Made by a program: the position numbers and the translations under genes | The notes under the pieces: model-generated | What the model was told of the DNA's origin: nothing | The model's database searches: none | The model's input: only the letters and a program-made list of their open reading frames with translations | NCBI GenBank assembly: GCA_944383885.1 | Contig: CALWRF010000028.1 | Coordinates: 62,001-126,000, forward strand | DNA length: 64,000 nucleotides | From: an uncultured Clostridia bacterium | GTDB lineage: Bacteria > Bacillota > Clostridia > Lachnospirales > Anaerotignaceae | Direction: 5' to 3' | Part shown: one piece after another, positions 31,080-39,365 of the stretch | Layout of the letters: the number at the start of each line of letters is the position of its first letter | Numbering within the stretch: position 1 is the stretch's first letter

Positions 31080-31760
31080 CTATCCATTCCATTTATATCC
31101 CATTCGTCTAATAGTGATTATTTTTTTAGGTTCACTGGGGTTATCCTCTATTTTTGTACGCAGTCTTCTGATATATACAGTTATAGCACTGCTGTCAATG
31201 TAAATTTCGTTATTATCCCAAAGCTTGCCCATAATCTGCTCAGGTGAGAGGATAATGTTAGGGTTTTCCATAAACAGTCGCAGAAGTTTGTACTCATTTG
31301 CAGTTAACTCAAGTTTAACGCCGCATTTATAAACTTCTCCGTTTAAAAGTTTTATATTTATATCTTCTGAGTTAAGTTCTGTTTTTTCATCATTAAAATT
31401 TTCGCTTCTTCTTAAAAGCGCATTAATTCTTGATAAAAATACGGACAACTTAAAAGGTTTTGTTATATAATCATCACCGCCTATATCAAGCCCCATTGTA
31501 ATATCAATTTCTTCATCAGCTGCTGTTAAAAATAAAATCGGTATTTTTGATGTCTGTCTTATTTTTCTGCAAATATCATAGCCGGAACCATCTGGCAGCG
31601 CAACATCTAAAATAACTAAATTGTATATCCCGTTTACCCATAATCTTTCCGCTTCATATTTTGTTTTTGCAATATAAATTTCATAACCATGCTTTTTTAA
31701 CGCAAATGACAACCCGTTAATAAGACTTATATCATCTTCCACAAACAATATTTTTTTCAT
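31080..31760 (-). CDS. OmpR-family response regulator
   Basis: A DNA-binding response regulator of 226 aa. The receiver domain has the acidic pocket FVEDD and the phosphorylatable D52 in LVILDVALPDGSGYD, with the conserved Lys in ITKPF. A winged-helix DNA-binding domain (ELTANEYKLLRLFMENPN, then VYIRRLRTKIE) follows. The start ATG 31760 has GGTG 6 nt upstream. It heads the operon RR-kinase-ATPase-permease, and should activate the transporter genes when the kinase is triggered, probably by a cell-envelope antibiotic. Confidence 0.92.
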   Translation of the reverse strand: MKKILFVEDDISLINGLSFALKKHGYEIYIAKTKYEAERLWVNGIYNLVILDVALPDGSGYDICRKIRQTSKIPILFLTAADEEIDITMGLDIGGDDYITKPFKLSVFLSRINALLRRSENFNDEKTELNSEDINIKLLNGEVYKCGVKLELTANEYKLLRLFMENPNIILSPEQIMGKLWDNNEIYIDSSAITVYIRRLRTKIEDNPSEPKKIITIRRMGYKWNG

Positions 31761-31801
31761 ACTTTTCACCATTATTTTTTATACATACAATTCTTTTATC
31801 C

Positions 31802-31831
31802 ATTATAATGGTTTTTGCACAGTTAATTCAA
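31802..31831 (-). promoter_or_regulatory. Promoter of the two-component/ABC operon
   Basis: On the minus strand TTGAAT (31826-31831), an 18-nt spacer and TATAAT (31802-31807), 42 nt before ATG 31760. Confidence 0.6.
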
Positions 31832-32291
31832 TCCCTATGATTTAAAACTGAAACTTTTATGGATGCCAACAGTAATGAATTTTTGTTTTTATAATTCATA
31901 AACTGTATATTTAAAGTTTTTGTTGCCAAAAATAAATAAAATTTCTCTTTCAAGCCGTACTATTAACTATGAGATTTTTATGCTTGGCAGAAATAGTTAA
32001 TATAATTTAAACATTACAGAAATTATAAGAAGTATTAATAAAATACTTGTTTATAATAATATAAATTTAGGAAATACATGGGATACTAATATAAAAATAT
32101 AAAATCTATTTGTTAAGACTGATATAAATTTTCCTTAATAATCTTCATTCTTTAAAAATGGAACTGGAAAAATAATTAATGAAATAATCGATAGCCGGCT
32201 GCAACATATAATATACTTAAACAGACAGTAAAAATCATATATTCAAACAATACAAATCTAATATTTTATTTTTTCCAATCTGCTTATAGAA
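31832..32291. other. AT-rich intergenic stretch, nothing recognised
   Basis: About 460 bp, very AT-rich, without supported frames, GC-rich hairpins or clear repeats. It separates the response-regulator promoter from the 3' end of the DUF318 permease gene. Confidence 0.5.
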
Positions 32292-33242
32292 TTATATAAA
32301 AACGCCAACTGCAAGTCCGGCTATTAAAGAAAATAACATAATATAAACAATATACAATAAAAACCTTTTTCCGCCTAATATAATTTTCAGCGCGCCCAAA
32401 TTTGTAATTTTAGTTGCTGGTCCTGTAAGCATAAAAGACGCAGCGCTTCCAACACTCATTCCGTCTAACAGCCATTGCTGAAGCAGCGGTATCGTGCCTC
32501 CGCCGCAGGCATAAAGAGGTACGCCGACAGTTGCAGCCATTAAAACACCAAAAGCCTCATTTCCGCCAAAAAGCATTGTTACTGCCTCAGCAGGAACATA
32601 TCTTTGGAACAATGCGGAAAGCAATATGCCAAACAAAAAATAAACGCCTGTAGCTTTTATATTGCGACCAACATTTTTAATATATCTTATAAGAATATTC
32701 GGTGATGTATCGTGGTTTTCAGGTTCCTGAAATCCGTCAAACCTGAAAAAAGGCTTATTTTTATAAAAAATATAAATTAACATTCCGCAGCATACGCCGC
32801 ATATTAAACATGTTGTAATTCTTACAATTAAAACGACATTACCCAAAGCGAAACTATAAATAATAAGCTGTGGGTTCAGTAATATTGAACTCATCATGAA
32901 AGCTGCAAGAGTGTCATCTTTCATACCGCTTTTAGAAAAAGATGCTGCAATGGGAATTGTTCCATACATGCATAAAGGTGAAGCAATGCCAAGGGCACTT
33001 GCAATAACAATTTTTGCAGCGCCTATATTTTTATTAGAGAGTCTCACAAAGCAATTATGTATTTTATCCTTAAAAAAAACAGATATTGCAGAACCTGCAA
33101 ACATGCCTAATATCCAATACCAAAAAATCTGACGTAACTGTATATCAAAATAATACCAAATGTAAATCAGTTCTCTTTGGATAAAATCCAATGCTTTTCT
33201 CCTTTCTTGTTTAGAATAGTTTATATTTCTAAAATTTAGCAT
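32292..33242 (-). CDS. DUF318/UPF0718 family permease
   Basis: A 316-aa membrane protein with about eight helices in two repeated halves. Each half carries a conserved pore-like block: GIASPLCMYGTIPIA and GVPLYACGGGTIP, both with a Cys and the G-T-I-P core. This is the DUF318 pattern. Some members (ArsP) export organoarsenicals, but function varies and is not shown here. A TTG/ATG-initiated start at 33242 is kept from the frame; AAAGGAGAAAAGC lies further inside, so a later start is possible. It ends the redox cluster. Confidence 0.8.
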   Translation of the reverse strand: MLNFRNINYSKQERRKALDFIQRELIYIWYYFDIQLRQIFWYWILGMFAGSAISVFFKDKIHNCFVRLSNKNIGAAKIVIASALGIASPLCMYGTIPIAASFSKSGMKDDTLAAFMMSSILLNPQLIIYSFALGNVVLIVRITTCLICGVCCGMLIYIFYKNKPFFRFDGFQEPENHDTSPNILIRYIKNVGRNIKATGVYFLFGILLSALFQRYVPAEAVTMLFGGNEAFGVLMAATVGVPLYACGGGTIPLLQQWLLDGMSVGSAASFMLTGPATKITNLGALKIILGGKRFLLYIVYIMLFSLIAGLAVGVFI

Positions 33243-33344
33243 ATTTCAGCCGAATTTTAAAACGCGGTCTAATAAATTTTATAAAAATTTATAACGATAT
33301 TGTTTTAATATCAGCTGAAATAAACTGATTAAATTACAGTATAT

Positions 33345-33788
33345 TTAAAGTCTGCAGTATATATCATCACTTACCGGCTCAAGCCATTCGTTAGAAGTTT
33401 CTTCTCCCGGAACTTCAACGGCAATATGAGAAAACCAGCTGTCTTTTTTTGCGCCATGCCAATGTTTTACATTCGCCGGAATTGTAATTACCATGCCAGG
33501 CTCTAAACTTACGGCTTTCTTTCCCTCTTCCTGATACCATCCTTCTCCGGCAGTACATATAAGAATCTGACCACCGCCTGATTTTGCGTGATGAATATGC
33601 CAATTATTGCGGCATTTAGGTTCAAATGTTACATTTGCTAAAAATACATTGCATTCTCCTGGAACAGTTAACGGGTTTAAATATGAATTACCTATAAAGT
33701 ATTGGGCATAAGAGGTATTTTCATTTCCAAGTCCAAAAATATTAATGCTGTTAAATAATTCTTTGTCTTCTGTTTTCACATATATCAT
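33345..33788 (-). CDS. Cupin-domain protein
   Basis: A single-domain cupin of 147 aa. Metal-ligand histidines occur in NNWHIHHAKSGGGQILICT (motif 1) and ANVKHWHGAKKDSWFSHIAV (motif 2). Such proteins are often encoded with AhpD/CMD-like proteins in anaerobes, and one lies 3 kb away (36370). The reaction is unknown. AAAGGATG precedes ATG 33788. It lies between the DUF362 lipoprotein gene and the permease gene. Confidence 0.88.
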   Translation of the reverse strand: MIYVKTEDKELFNSINIFGLGNENTSYAQYFIGNSYLNPLTVPGECNVFLANVTFEPKCRNNWHIHHAKSGGGQILICTAGEGWYQEEGKKAVSLEPGMVITIPANVKHWHGAKKDSWFSHIAVEVPGEETSNEWLEPVSDDIYCRL

Positions 33789-33833
33789 CCTTTCATAAAA
33801 TTTTATGCGCTATGATTTTTATTAAAATGTTTT

Positions 33834-34847
33834 TTAATCAATGCTTATTAACTGATATTCACGGCTTCCCAAGCCAATGCTTTCAGCATGCTCTAAAGTG
33901 TGGATACCGTTTCTGGACTCCATACGCTCTATTAATGAAGCTCCGTCCTGAGCATTATACACTAAATCAACACATGCCTGGTCAAGCGCTACAGGGTCAT
34001 AAGAAGCCAATATGCCAATATCATGCATATCAGGTTCAGCCGGATTGCCATCACAATCACAGTCAACGCTTAAACGGTTCATTACATTTATATAGAGAAT
34101 GTTTCCGTCTAAAGCATCAACTACAGATTTTCCGGCTTCTGCCATAGATTCAAGAAAAGCGTCCTGTTCTCCGCTCCACATACTTCCTCCGGTGCCTCCG
34201 GAATGTATATGCGCTTTTCCTTCTGCTGAGGCAATTCCAATAGATATATTTTTAATCGCTCCGCCGAACCCAGCCATTGCATGTCCTTTAAAGTGTGAAA
34301 GCACAACATAATAATCATAGTTTGCAAAATGGCTGCCAACATAGTTTTCAGTTAAATTTGTTCCGCCTTCAACAGGAAGAGTCATTGAGCCTTCCTCATC
34401 CATAATGTCAACATTTGCAATATCAGTATAACCGTGGTCCTTTGCCACCTGATAATGCATTGCTGTGCTTGACCTTGAGCCGCCATAAGCAGTATTGCAC
34501 TCTACAATAGTAGGATTTTCAAATGATTTAACAAGTTCTCCTATAAGTTCTGGTCTGAGATAATTGCTGCCCGGCTCACCTGTTGACAGTTTAACTGCTA
34601 CTCTGCCGCTTATATCAGGCTTTAATGCGTTATAAATATTAATTAAGCCATTTGATGAAATATCTGTTGTCATATACACAACCGGCAAATCTGATGAACT
34701 GTTTTCTTCTCTATCAGCGCTGTTTTCATTTTCAACTTTTTTCTCCTCAACAGGCGGCTGTTGTGCTATAGCTTCCGTGCCTTTTGACGAACATCCGGTT
34801 GCTGCCATTAACAATGATACAGCACAAAAAAGAAATAATTTTTTCAT
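33834..34847 (-). CDS. DUF362 domain lipoprotein
   Basis: An exported lipoprotein of 337 aa. A signal peptide with lipobox AATGC (Cys at residue 19) is followed by an acidic linker. The DUF362 domain then begins at PVVYMTTDIS and continues with GRVAVKLSTGEPGSNYLRPE, VVLSHFKGHAMAGFGGAIKN and GIASAEGKAHIHSGG. DUF362 proteins often accompany Fe-S or redox proteins, but the biochemical role is unknown. It follows the DUF4405 gene by 26 nt with AGGAGG before the ATG, so the two probably act together at the membrane. Confidence 0.85.
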   Translation of the reverse strand: MKKLFLFCAVSLLMAATGCSSKGTEAIAQQPPVEEKKVENENSADREENSSSDLPVVYMTTDISSNGLINIYNALKPDISGRVAVKLSTGEPGSNYLRPELIGELVKSFENPTIVECNTAYGGSRSSTAMHYQVAKDHGYTDIANVDIMDEEGSMTLPVEGGTNLTENYVGSHFANYDYYVVLSHFKGHAMAGFGGAIKNISIGIASAEGKAHIHSGGTGGSMWSGEQDAFLESMAEAGKSVVDALDGNILYINVMNRLSVDCDCDGNPAEPDMHDIGILASYDPVALDQACVDLVYNAQDGASLIERMESRNGIHTLEHAESIGLGSREYQLISID

Positions 34848-34873
34848 GGCATTTCCTCCTTTTTACAATAAAT

Positions 34874-35566
34874 CTACTTTAAATTGTTTTTATTTAACTG
34901 CATTTTTTTCAATTTCTGTGATACAAAATGAGCTATAAATATAAATAAACCCATTATTGCGGCATAGTCAAAGTAAAACAGTAATTTAGATTCACTATAG
35001 TCAAGAAAAACAAATTGTGTCCTAATGAACATATAGTTAATAAGGCTGCGTTTTAAAAGAGCCAAAAATCCATAAAGCGCAATAATAATTCCAACTGCAT
35101 TCATTAAAATTTTATAATACATGGTATTTGTTTTGTTGCCTGCAAGTTTTTTAGCCATTAAAATGAACATCGCCCAGTGAATGCCTAAATGAGCCGACAT
35201 TAATACAAATCCCCAGTAAACTGACGACATGTGCAGTATTCTTGCAAAAGAGATACTGCCAAAACTTGGGAGAAAATCAAATACATAATTAGAAAGCATT
35301 ATGCCGCTTATCATCATACACACCATTGATAAAAAAACAGCCGCGTTTATAATTAACTGAAAAATACGAAACAAGCTGTATTTTCCGCTGAATAAGTTTT
35401 TATACCAATTCCGGTTTAAAACATGGTGCATAACAAATAATATAAATATGACAGTTCCTGCTACTTCATGGGCTTTTTCTCCCCAGAAATGGTATCCCAT
35501 TAAAAAGAAAAGCGCCAATGTCATAAGAATATCAACTATTATTTTTATTTGCTGCTTTTTATTCAC
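34874..35566 (-). CDS. DUF4405 membrane protein (b-type cytochrome-like)
   Basis: A 230-aa integral membrane protein with six or so helices, matching DUF4405. Paired histidines on helices suggest haem ligands: FWGEKAHEVAG, LFVMHHVLN, ARILHMSSVYWG and SAHLGIHWAMF. The family resembles cytochrome b561-type electron carriers. It is co-transcribed with the exported DUF362 protein, pointing to a small membrane electron-transfer pair. Haem binding is inferred, not proven. Confidence 0.8.
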   Translation of the reverse strand: MNKKQQIKIIVDILMTLALFFLMGYHFWGEKAHEVAGTVIFILFVMHHVLNRNWYKNLFSGKYSLFRIFQLIINAAVFLSMVCMMISGIMLSNYVFDFLPSFGSISFARILHMSSVYWGFVLMSAHLGIHWAMFILMAKKLAGNKTNTMYYKILMNAVGIIIALYGFLALLKRSLINYMFIRTQFVFLDYSESKLLFYFDYAAIMGLFIFIAHFVSQKLKKMQLNKNNLK

Positions 35567-35723
35567 AAAGATACTCTCCTTTCCTGAATGGTTTATAATT
35601 TAAAAAGCCTGCCTAAAACATGAACTGCCAATAGGTTCACACTTGTGTAATTAGAATTATGTAATAAACCGGATATTATTAGCGCAATACATTAAAGCCA
35701 TTAAATAGAGGCATGTTATAAGT

Positions 35724-36260
35724 TTATCTCAGTCCTTTGCCCAAAAGATATGCCTGATGAGGATATTCAGAATGCTGGGTCATAGACGGAGTTCCGCAGC
35801 CGCGCCCCAGTACCATTCCTTCATCTTTAAAGTTCAAATAAGAAACCAGTGTTTTATAATGCATTTCCAAGTCATCAAATGTCCAGTTATCATTATTCCA
35901 AGCAACAGATAACAGCGCTGATTTCATTTTTTTATTCTGAAGGCTGCTGTTAAATGCACAAAATCTGTCAACAAGCATTTTAAGCTGTGCGGTCATTCCA
36001 AAGTAATATAACGGAGTTACAAATACAATCATATCGGAATCTAATATTTTTAATCTTATATTTGTTACATCATCATTTTGAACACATGGACCTTCATACC
36101 CACAACGTACACAGCCTATGCAAGGATGTATGTCAGCATGTGCTGCATCAATTAACTCAATTTGATGACCGGCTTCTTTTGCCCCATTAATAAAATAATC
36201 AGCTAATATTCGTGACGAACCATTTTTATTGGGACTGCCCATCAGCATTATAATTTTCAT
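35724..36260 (-). CDS. NADPH-dependent FMN reductase/iron-sulfur flavoprotein family
   Basis: A 178-aa flavodoxin-fold reductase. The FMN phosphate loop is MGSPNKNGSSRILAD. Cysteines in CIGCVRCGYEGPCVQ fit the iron-sulfur flavoprotein pattern, and VTPLYYFGMTAQLKMLVDRF is the usual flavin-binding helix region. It probably reduces FMN or quinone-like acceptors. GGAGG precedes the ATG. It lies downstream of a long inverted repeat (36287-36331) that separates it from the AhpD-like gene. Confidence 0.88.
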   Translation of the reverse strand: MKIIMLMGSPNKNGSSRILADYFINGAKEAGHQIELIDAAHADIHPCIGCVRCGYEGPCVQNDDVTNIRLKILDSDMIVFVTPLYYFGMTAQLKMLVDRFCAFNSSLQNKKMKSALLSVAWNNDNWTFDDLEMHYKTLVSYLNFKDEGMVLGRGCGTPSMTQHSEYPHQAYLLGKGLR

Positions 36261-36286
36261 AATATACAGTCCTCCTTTTAATTTAA

Positions 36287-36331
36287 AGTTAGAAAAAAGG
36301 TGAAATATTTTTCTTTTCCTTTTTTCTAACT
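36287..36331. repeat. Long AT-rich inverted repeat plus a third half-copy
   Basis: Perfect 14-bp arms AGTTAGAAAAAAGG (36287-36300) and CCTTTTTTCTAACT (36318-36331), loop 17 nt. A further half copy TTTTTCTAACTT lies at 36341-36352. It may be a terminator of the AhpD-like gene or a binding site before the FMN reductase gene. Confidence 0.6.
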
Positions 36332-36369
36332 CATTCTTACTTTTTCTAACTTTTATGCCTTTTTAAATC

Positions 36370-37131
36370 TTAATCTTTCTTCAATAAATCTTTTCCTGCG
36401 TTTAATGCGTTGAACAGTCTTGGTATTCCCATATAACCGCTGGCATGAACAAGGGCGCAGACAATTTCTTCTTTGGTATTGCCTGTTTTTAAAGCACCGG
36501 AAATATGGCTTTTAACCTGAATATCAGCTCCTCCAATAGATGCAAGCAAAACAACAGTAAGCAGTTCACGGGTTTTAGAATCCAAACCTGTGCGTGTCTG
36601 AAAATCGCCAAATCCCAGTTCTGTCAATAAGCGAGGTACAAACTCAGCAAAATCTCCCGGAAGATAAGCATAGCGTTCTTTAATTTCAGTGCCGTAAACA
36701 GGCTCCTGTATTGCCAGTCCTCTTTCATATCTTTCATCGTCTGAAGAAAGGGTGCTTTGCTTATCTAAAGGAAGTTTAATTTCATTTTCAGTAAAAACTT
36801 CATTCATTGTGCTAATAGCATTAAGAGTTTTAGGAAAACCTATAAATGGAGCGCATTGATAAATAGCTTCCCTTATTTCCACAGGTGTGCAGCCTGAGTT
36901 TAAACTTGCCTGAACATGAGCTTTAAGCTGAGGAAGTGTGCTAAGGGCAGTTAATACTGTAATAGTTATTAACTCACGCATGCGGTTGTCTAAACTTCCC
37001 TTATAGCAGACATCGCCAAAAATGTATCCTTGCAATATCTGCATAAACTCACCGTCAGTCCCTTCATCTCCTGAAGCATGGATATGAAAAAGTTCCTGCA
37101 CCTTTTTTTCTGTTCTGTCTTTTCTGTTCAT
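36370..37131 (-). CDS. Carboxymuconolactone decarboxylase/AhpD-like protein, two domains
   Basis: A 253-aa protein with two tandem CMD (AhpD-like) domains. Each has the helical core: RELITITVLTALSTLPQLKAH in the first and RELLTVVLLASIGGADIQVK in the second. The CxxC of classic AhpD is absent, so peroxidase-partner activity is unlikely. A role in decarboxylation or redox-linked metabolism is possible. GCGGC-type upstream sequence with AAAGAAAGAGGCGG provides the ribosome binding site. It is next to a flavodoxin gene, a common pairing. Confidence 0.88.
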   Translation of the reverse strand: MNRKDRTEKKVQELFHIHASGDEGTDGEFMQILQGYIFGDVCYKGSLDNRMRELITITVLTALSTLPQLKAHVQASLNSGCTPVEIREAIYQCAPFIGFPKTLNAISTMNEVFTENEIKLPLDKQSTLSSDDERYERGLAIQEPVYGTEIKERYAYLPGDFAEFVPRLLTELGFGDFQTRTGLDSKTRELLTVVLLASIGGADIQVKSHISGALKTGNTKEEIVCALVHASGYMGIPRLFNALNAGKDLLKKD

Positions 37132-37173
37132 AATGTTTAAGCCGCCTCTTTCTTTTTTAAATTAAACTAAAAA

Positions 37174-37650
37174 TTATTGAAATTTTTCAGCCCACTGTTT
37201 TAATCTCTCATCTGAAACTTTTCCGTTAAATACTTCTCCGTCTTTTATTACAGCATTCGGACAGCTGGAAGAAAGTTCCTTAACTGTATTTCCAATACCG
37301 CTTCCGCCTGAAGTTGCAAACAAAGCAATAGTCTTGCCTGAAAAATCATAGCTTTCTAAAAATGTACGTATAATTGTCGGCGCTGTATACCACCAGATAG
37401 GAAATCCAAGTAAAATACAGTCGTACTCACTTATTTTTGCAGAAGTATCTGCCAGTTCAGGACGTGATTTAGGATTATCCATTTCAACTGAACTGCGGGA
37501 TTTTTTATCCATCCAGTTCAAATCAGCTCTTGTATAAGGCATGGCTGGTTTTATTTCGTACAAGTCTGCACCAATTGCTTTGGAAAGATTTTCAGCTAAT
37601 TTTTTAGTTGTACCGCTTGCAGAGAAAAAAGCTACTAATGTTTTACTCAT
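37174..37650 (-). CDS. Flavodoxin
   Basis: A 158-aa flavodoxin-like electron carrier. The FMN-binding loop is AFFSASGTTKKLAENL, and the second flavin loop LLGFPIWWYTAPTIIRTFLE is typical of the small flavodoxin_4 type. The start is ATG 37650 with AGGAGGG 8 nt upstream. A GTG three codons earlier crowds the site. Its close relative, the lipoprotein encoded at 37707, lies just upstream in the same transcription direction. Confidence 0.9.
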   Translation of the reverse strand: MSKTLVAFFSASGTTKKLAENLSKAIGADLYEIKPAMPYTRADLNWMDKKSRSSVEMDNPKSRPELADTSAKISEYDCILLGFPIWWYTAPTIIRTFLESYDFSGKTIALFATSGGSGIGNTVKELSSSCPNAVIKDGEVFNGKVSDERLKQWAEKFQ

Positions 37651-37706
37651 TTTATACACCCTCCTGTTTATAATAAAAATTGTTTTAATTATTTACTATG
37701 TTTTAA

Positions 37707-38429
37707 TCAATACCCAAGCTCATTAACCCAGTTTTGAATGTCTTCTTGTGAATTATGGGCATCTTCCTCATAACAGTCAAAAACATTATCTGAAATATTC
37801 GCATCAGGAATTGTTCTTGTTATGATTTCTACACTTTCCGCAAGTCCGCCAGTTCCGTGTGAGCAGAAAAGATAAACCTGTTTATCGGTAAAATCATATT
37901 CTTCTAAAAATGTAAGTATAGCCATAGGAACGCCATACCACCAGTTTGGATAACCTAAAAATACAACATCATAGTCATCAAAATTTTCTAAGCTTTGAGC
38001 CAGCTGAGGTCTATCTTGTTCTCTGCGTTCTTCATTTGCGCGTTCAAGACATTCATCCCAATCACTGGAATAAGGCTCCGTTACCTGAATAGGGAACAAA
38101 TCTGCCCCGGTTTCTTCCTGAACCCATGCTGCAAGTTCTTCAACATTTCCCGGTGAAACAACACTTGGCGATGTTACAGCATCAACATTATCGTTAAACA
38201 CAGCATTATCTGCCCATGAAAAATACGCTACAAGGACATTTCCGCCGCTGTTTTCCGCAGCATTACCAGTACCATTTTCCACACTTGAGCTTTCTTCTTC
38301 ATAATCATCATGGCTTTGAATTAAAACCGGTTCAGAAGAACTTACTTTAGAGACATTATCTGAACTGCCGCAGCCTGCCATTGTAAAAATAAGAGAAGTT
38401 GTTAAGAATAAAGATATTATTTTTTTCAT
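37707..38429 (-). CDS. Flavodoxin-fold lipoprotein
   Basis: An exported flavodoxin (240 aa). The signal peptide with lipobox MAGC (Cys at residue 20) is followed by a Ser/Glu-rich linker, then VAYFSWADNAVF and VFLGYPNWWYGVPMAILTFLE, the flavin loops. A flavodoxin outside the membrane is expected to take electrons from a membrane carrier such as the DUF4405 protein. Two promoters with the same -35 element lie upstream (38481-38510 and 38616-38645). Confidence 0.9.
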   Translation of the reverse strand: MKKIISLFLTTSLIFTMAGCGSSDNVSKVSSSEPVLIQSHDDYEEESSSVENGTGNAAENSGGNVLVAYFSWADNAVFNDNVDAVTSPSVVSPGNVEELAAWVQEETGADLFPIQVTEPYSSDWDECLERANEERREQDRPQLAQSLENFDDYDVVFLGYPNWWYGVPMAILTFLEEYDFTDKQVYLFCSHGTGGLAESVEIITRTIPDANISDNVFDCYEEDAHNSQEDIQNWVNELGY

Positions 38430-38480
38430 ATTTCACATCCTGTTCCATAAAATAATCAGTGTTTTAATATTTACAGTTAA

Positions 38481-38510
38481 ATTTTAAAACATTATCTTAA
38501 ATATGTCTAA
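38481..38510 (-). promoter_or_regulatory. Promoter 1 of the flavodoxin lipoprotein gene (shared element)
   Basis: On the minus strand TATAGGTATTAGAC holds -35 TTAGAC (38505-38510), an 18-nt spacer and -10 TAAAAT (38481-38486). The same GTATTAG box and spacing recur at 38616-38645 and 39284-39313. Confidence 0.5.
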
Positions 38511-38615
38511 TACCTATATTTTATTGTTTTTAATGCATTTTTTGCATACATAAGAAAGTCTATTACTTTTTTATCAAGTATCAAAATTAAAAATAAATAT
38601 TTATATTTAAGTAAA

Positions 38616-38645
38616 AGTATATATCGTTTTATTTATTATTACTAA
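38616..38645 (-). promoter_or_regulatory. Promoter 2 of the flavodoxin lipoprotein gene (shared element)
   Basis: Minus strand: TATAGGTATTAGTA with -35 TTAGTA (38640-38645), 18-nt spacer and -10 TATACT (38616-38621). The 20 bp around the -35 match promoter 1 nearly exactly. The rest of this 340-bp gap (38430-38774) holds no gene. Confidence 0.5.
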
Positions 38646-38774
38646 TACCTATATTACATTCTTAAACATGCTCAAAAAGTATTAAAAATGCACATATTCA
38701 AAACAAGAAAATGTGCATTTAATATTTTAGTAATCAAACTTATAGTAAATAAAAACTATGTTGGTTACTTAATT

Positions 38775-38855
38775 TTATTCATTTAATAACGCGGTAAAGT
38801 CCATATCTATACTGTCTATCCATTCTTTCACTTCTTCTGTTGCGCCTGAACCAAA
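38775..38855 (-). pseudogene. Flavodoxin C-terminal remnant
   Basis: A 26-codon frame without start, preceded directly by a TGA, reads FGSGATEEVKEWIDSIDMDF and ends ALLNE. The G-S-G-A..VKEWI pattern matches the last helix of flavodoxins. It is probably the tail of a lost fourth flavodoxin gene. Confidence 0.4.
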
Positions 38856-38869
38856 TCATTCCTGCCTCA

Positions 38870-39214
38870 TCATTTTTCCTTTAGTTTATAAATCATATAA
38901 TCCAGCCGGTCCAGAATTTGTTGTTTTTCATGTATAATTTCCAGTAATTCATACCGGCATTTCCGAAGTATTTTGACTTGTTCGCCGTAAGTATTGTTTT
39001 TTAAGTTTTTTAATGCCGCCAAATGCTTTAATAAATCTGAACCCGCTCCAGTTTTTATAAGAAAACCAAACTGCGCAGCATACTGTAAATCATACTCTTC
39101 ATATTCTATAGAGTCATTGCTGTTTTTTTCGCCTTTAAGAAGCCCAATGCTTTCATAAACATGAAGCGTTTCCGCGTTTATTTGTAAATATTCGCATGCT
39201 TCTTTGGAATTCAT
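38870..39214 (-). CDS. MerR-like transcriptional regulator
   Basis: A small regulator of 114 aa. The N-terminal winged helix is MerR-like (ACEYLQINAETLHVYESIGLL), and the C-terminal helix (KQQILDRLDYMIYKLKEK) should form the dimer coiled coil. I start at ATG 39214 with GGAGG 7 nt upstream, dropping a hydrophobic extension of the frame that covers the promoter. Its promoter shares the -35 box of the flavodoxin promoters, suggesting control of both. Confidence 0.7.
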   Translation of the reverse strand: MNSKEACEYLQINAETLHVYESIGLLKGEKNSNDSIEYEEYDLQYAAQFGFLIKTGAGSDLLKHLAALKNLKNNTYGEQVKILRKCRYELLEIIHEKQQILDRLDYMIYKLKEK

Positions 39215-39237
39215 ATCTAATCCTCCAAACAAAAAAA

Positions 39238-39283
39238 GTAAGTATTGCCAAATTAAAACTATGCTTAAAATGACTATACTTAC
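39238..39283. repeat. Inverted repeat downstream of the merR -10 box
   Basis: Perfect 8-bp arms GTAAGTAT (39238-39245) and ATACTTAC (39276-39283), 30 nt apart, between the -10 box and the ribosome binding site. A candidate regulator site. Confidence 0.4.
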
Positions 39284-39313
39284 ATTATAAATTCTGCATT
39301 TTCCCATGTCTAA
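39284..39313 (-). promoter_or_regulatory. Promoter of the MerR-like gene (shared element)
   Basis: Minus strand: AAGTATTAGACAT with -35 TTAGAC (39308-39313), 18-nt spacer and perfect TATAAT (39284-39289). It has the same -35 box and spacing as the two flavodoxin promoters. Confidence 0.6.
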
Positions 39314-39365
39314 TACTTAATATATATAAAAAAATATACATATCAGGCATGATTTGATGCAGAAA

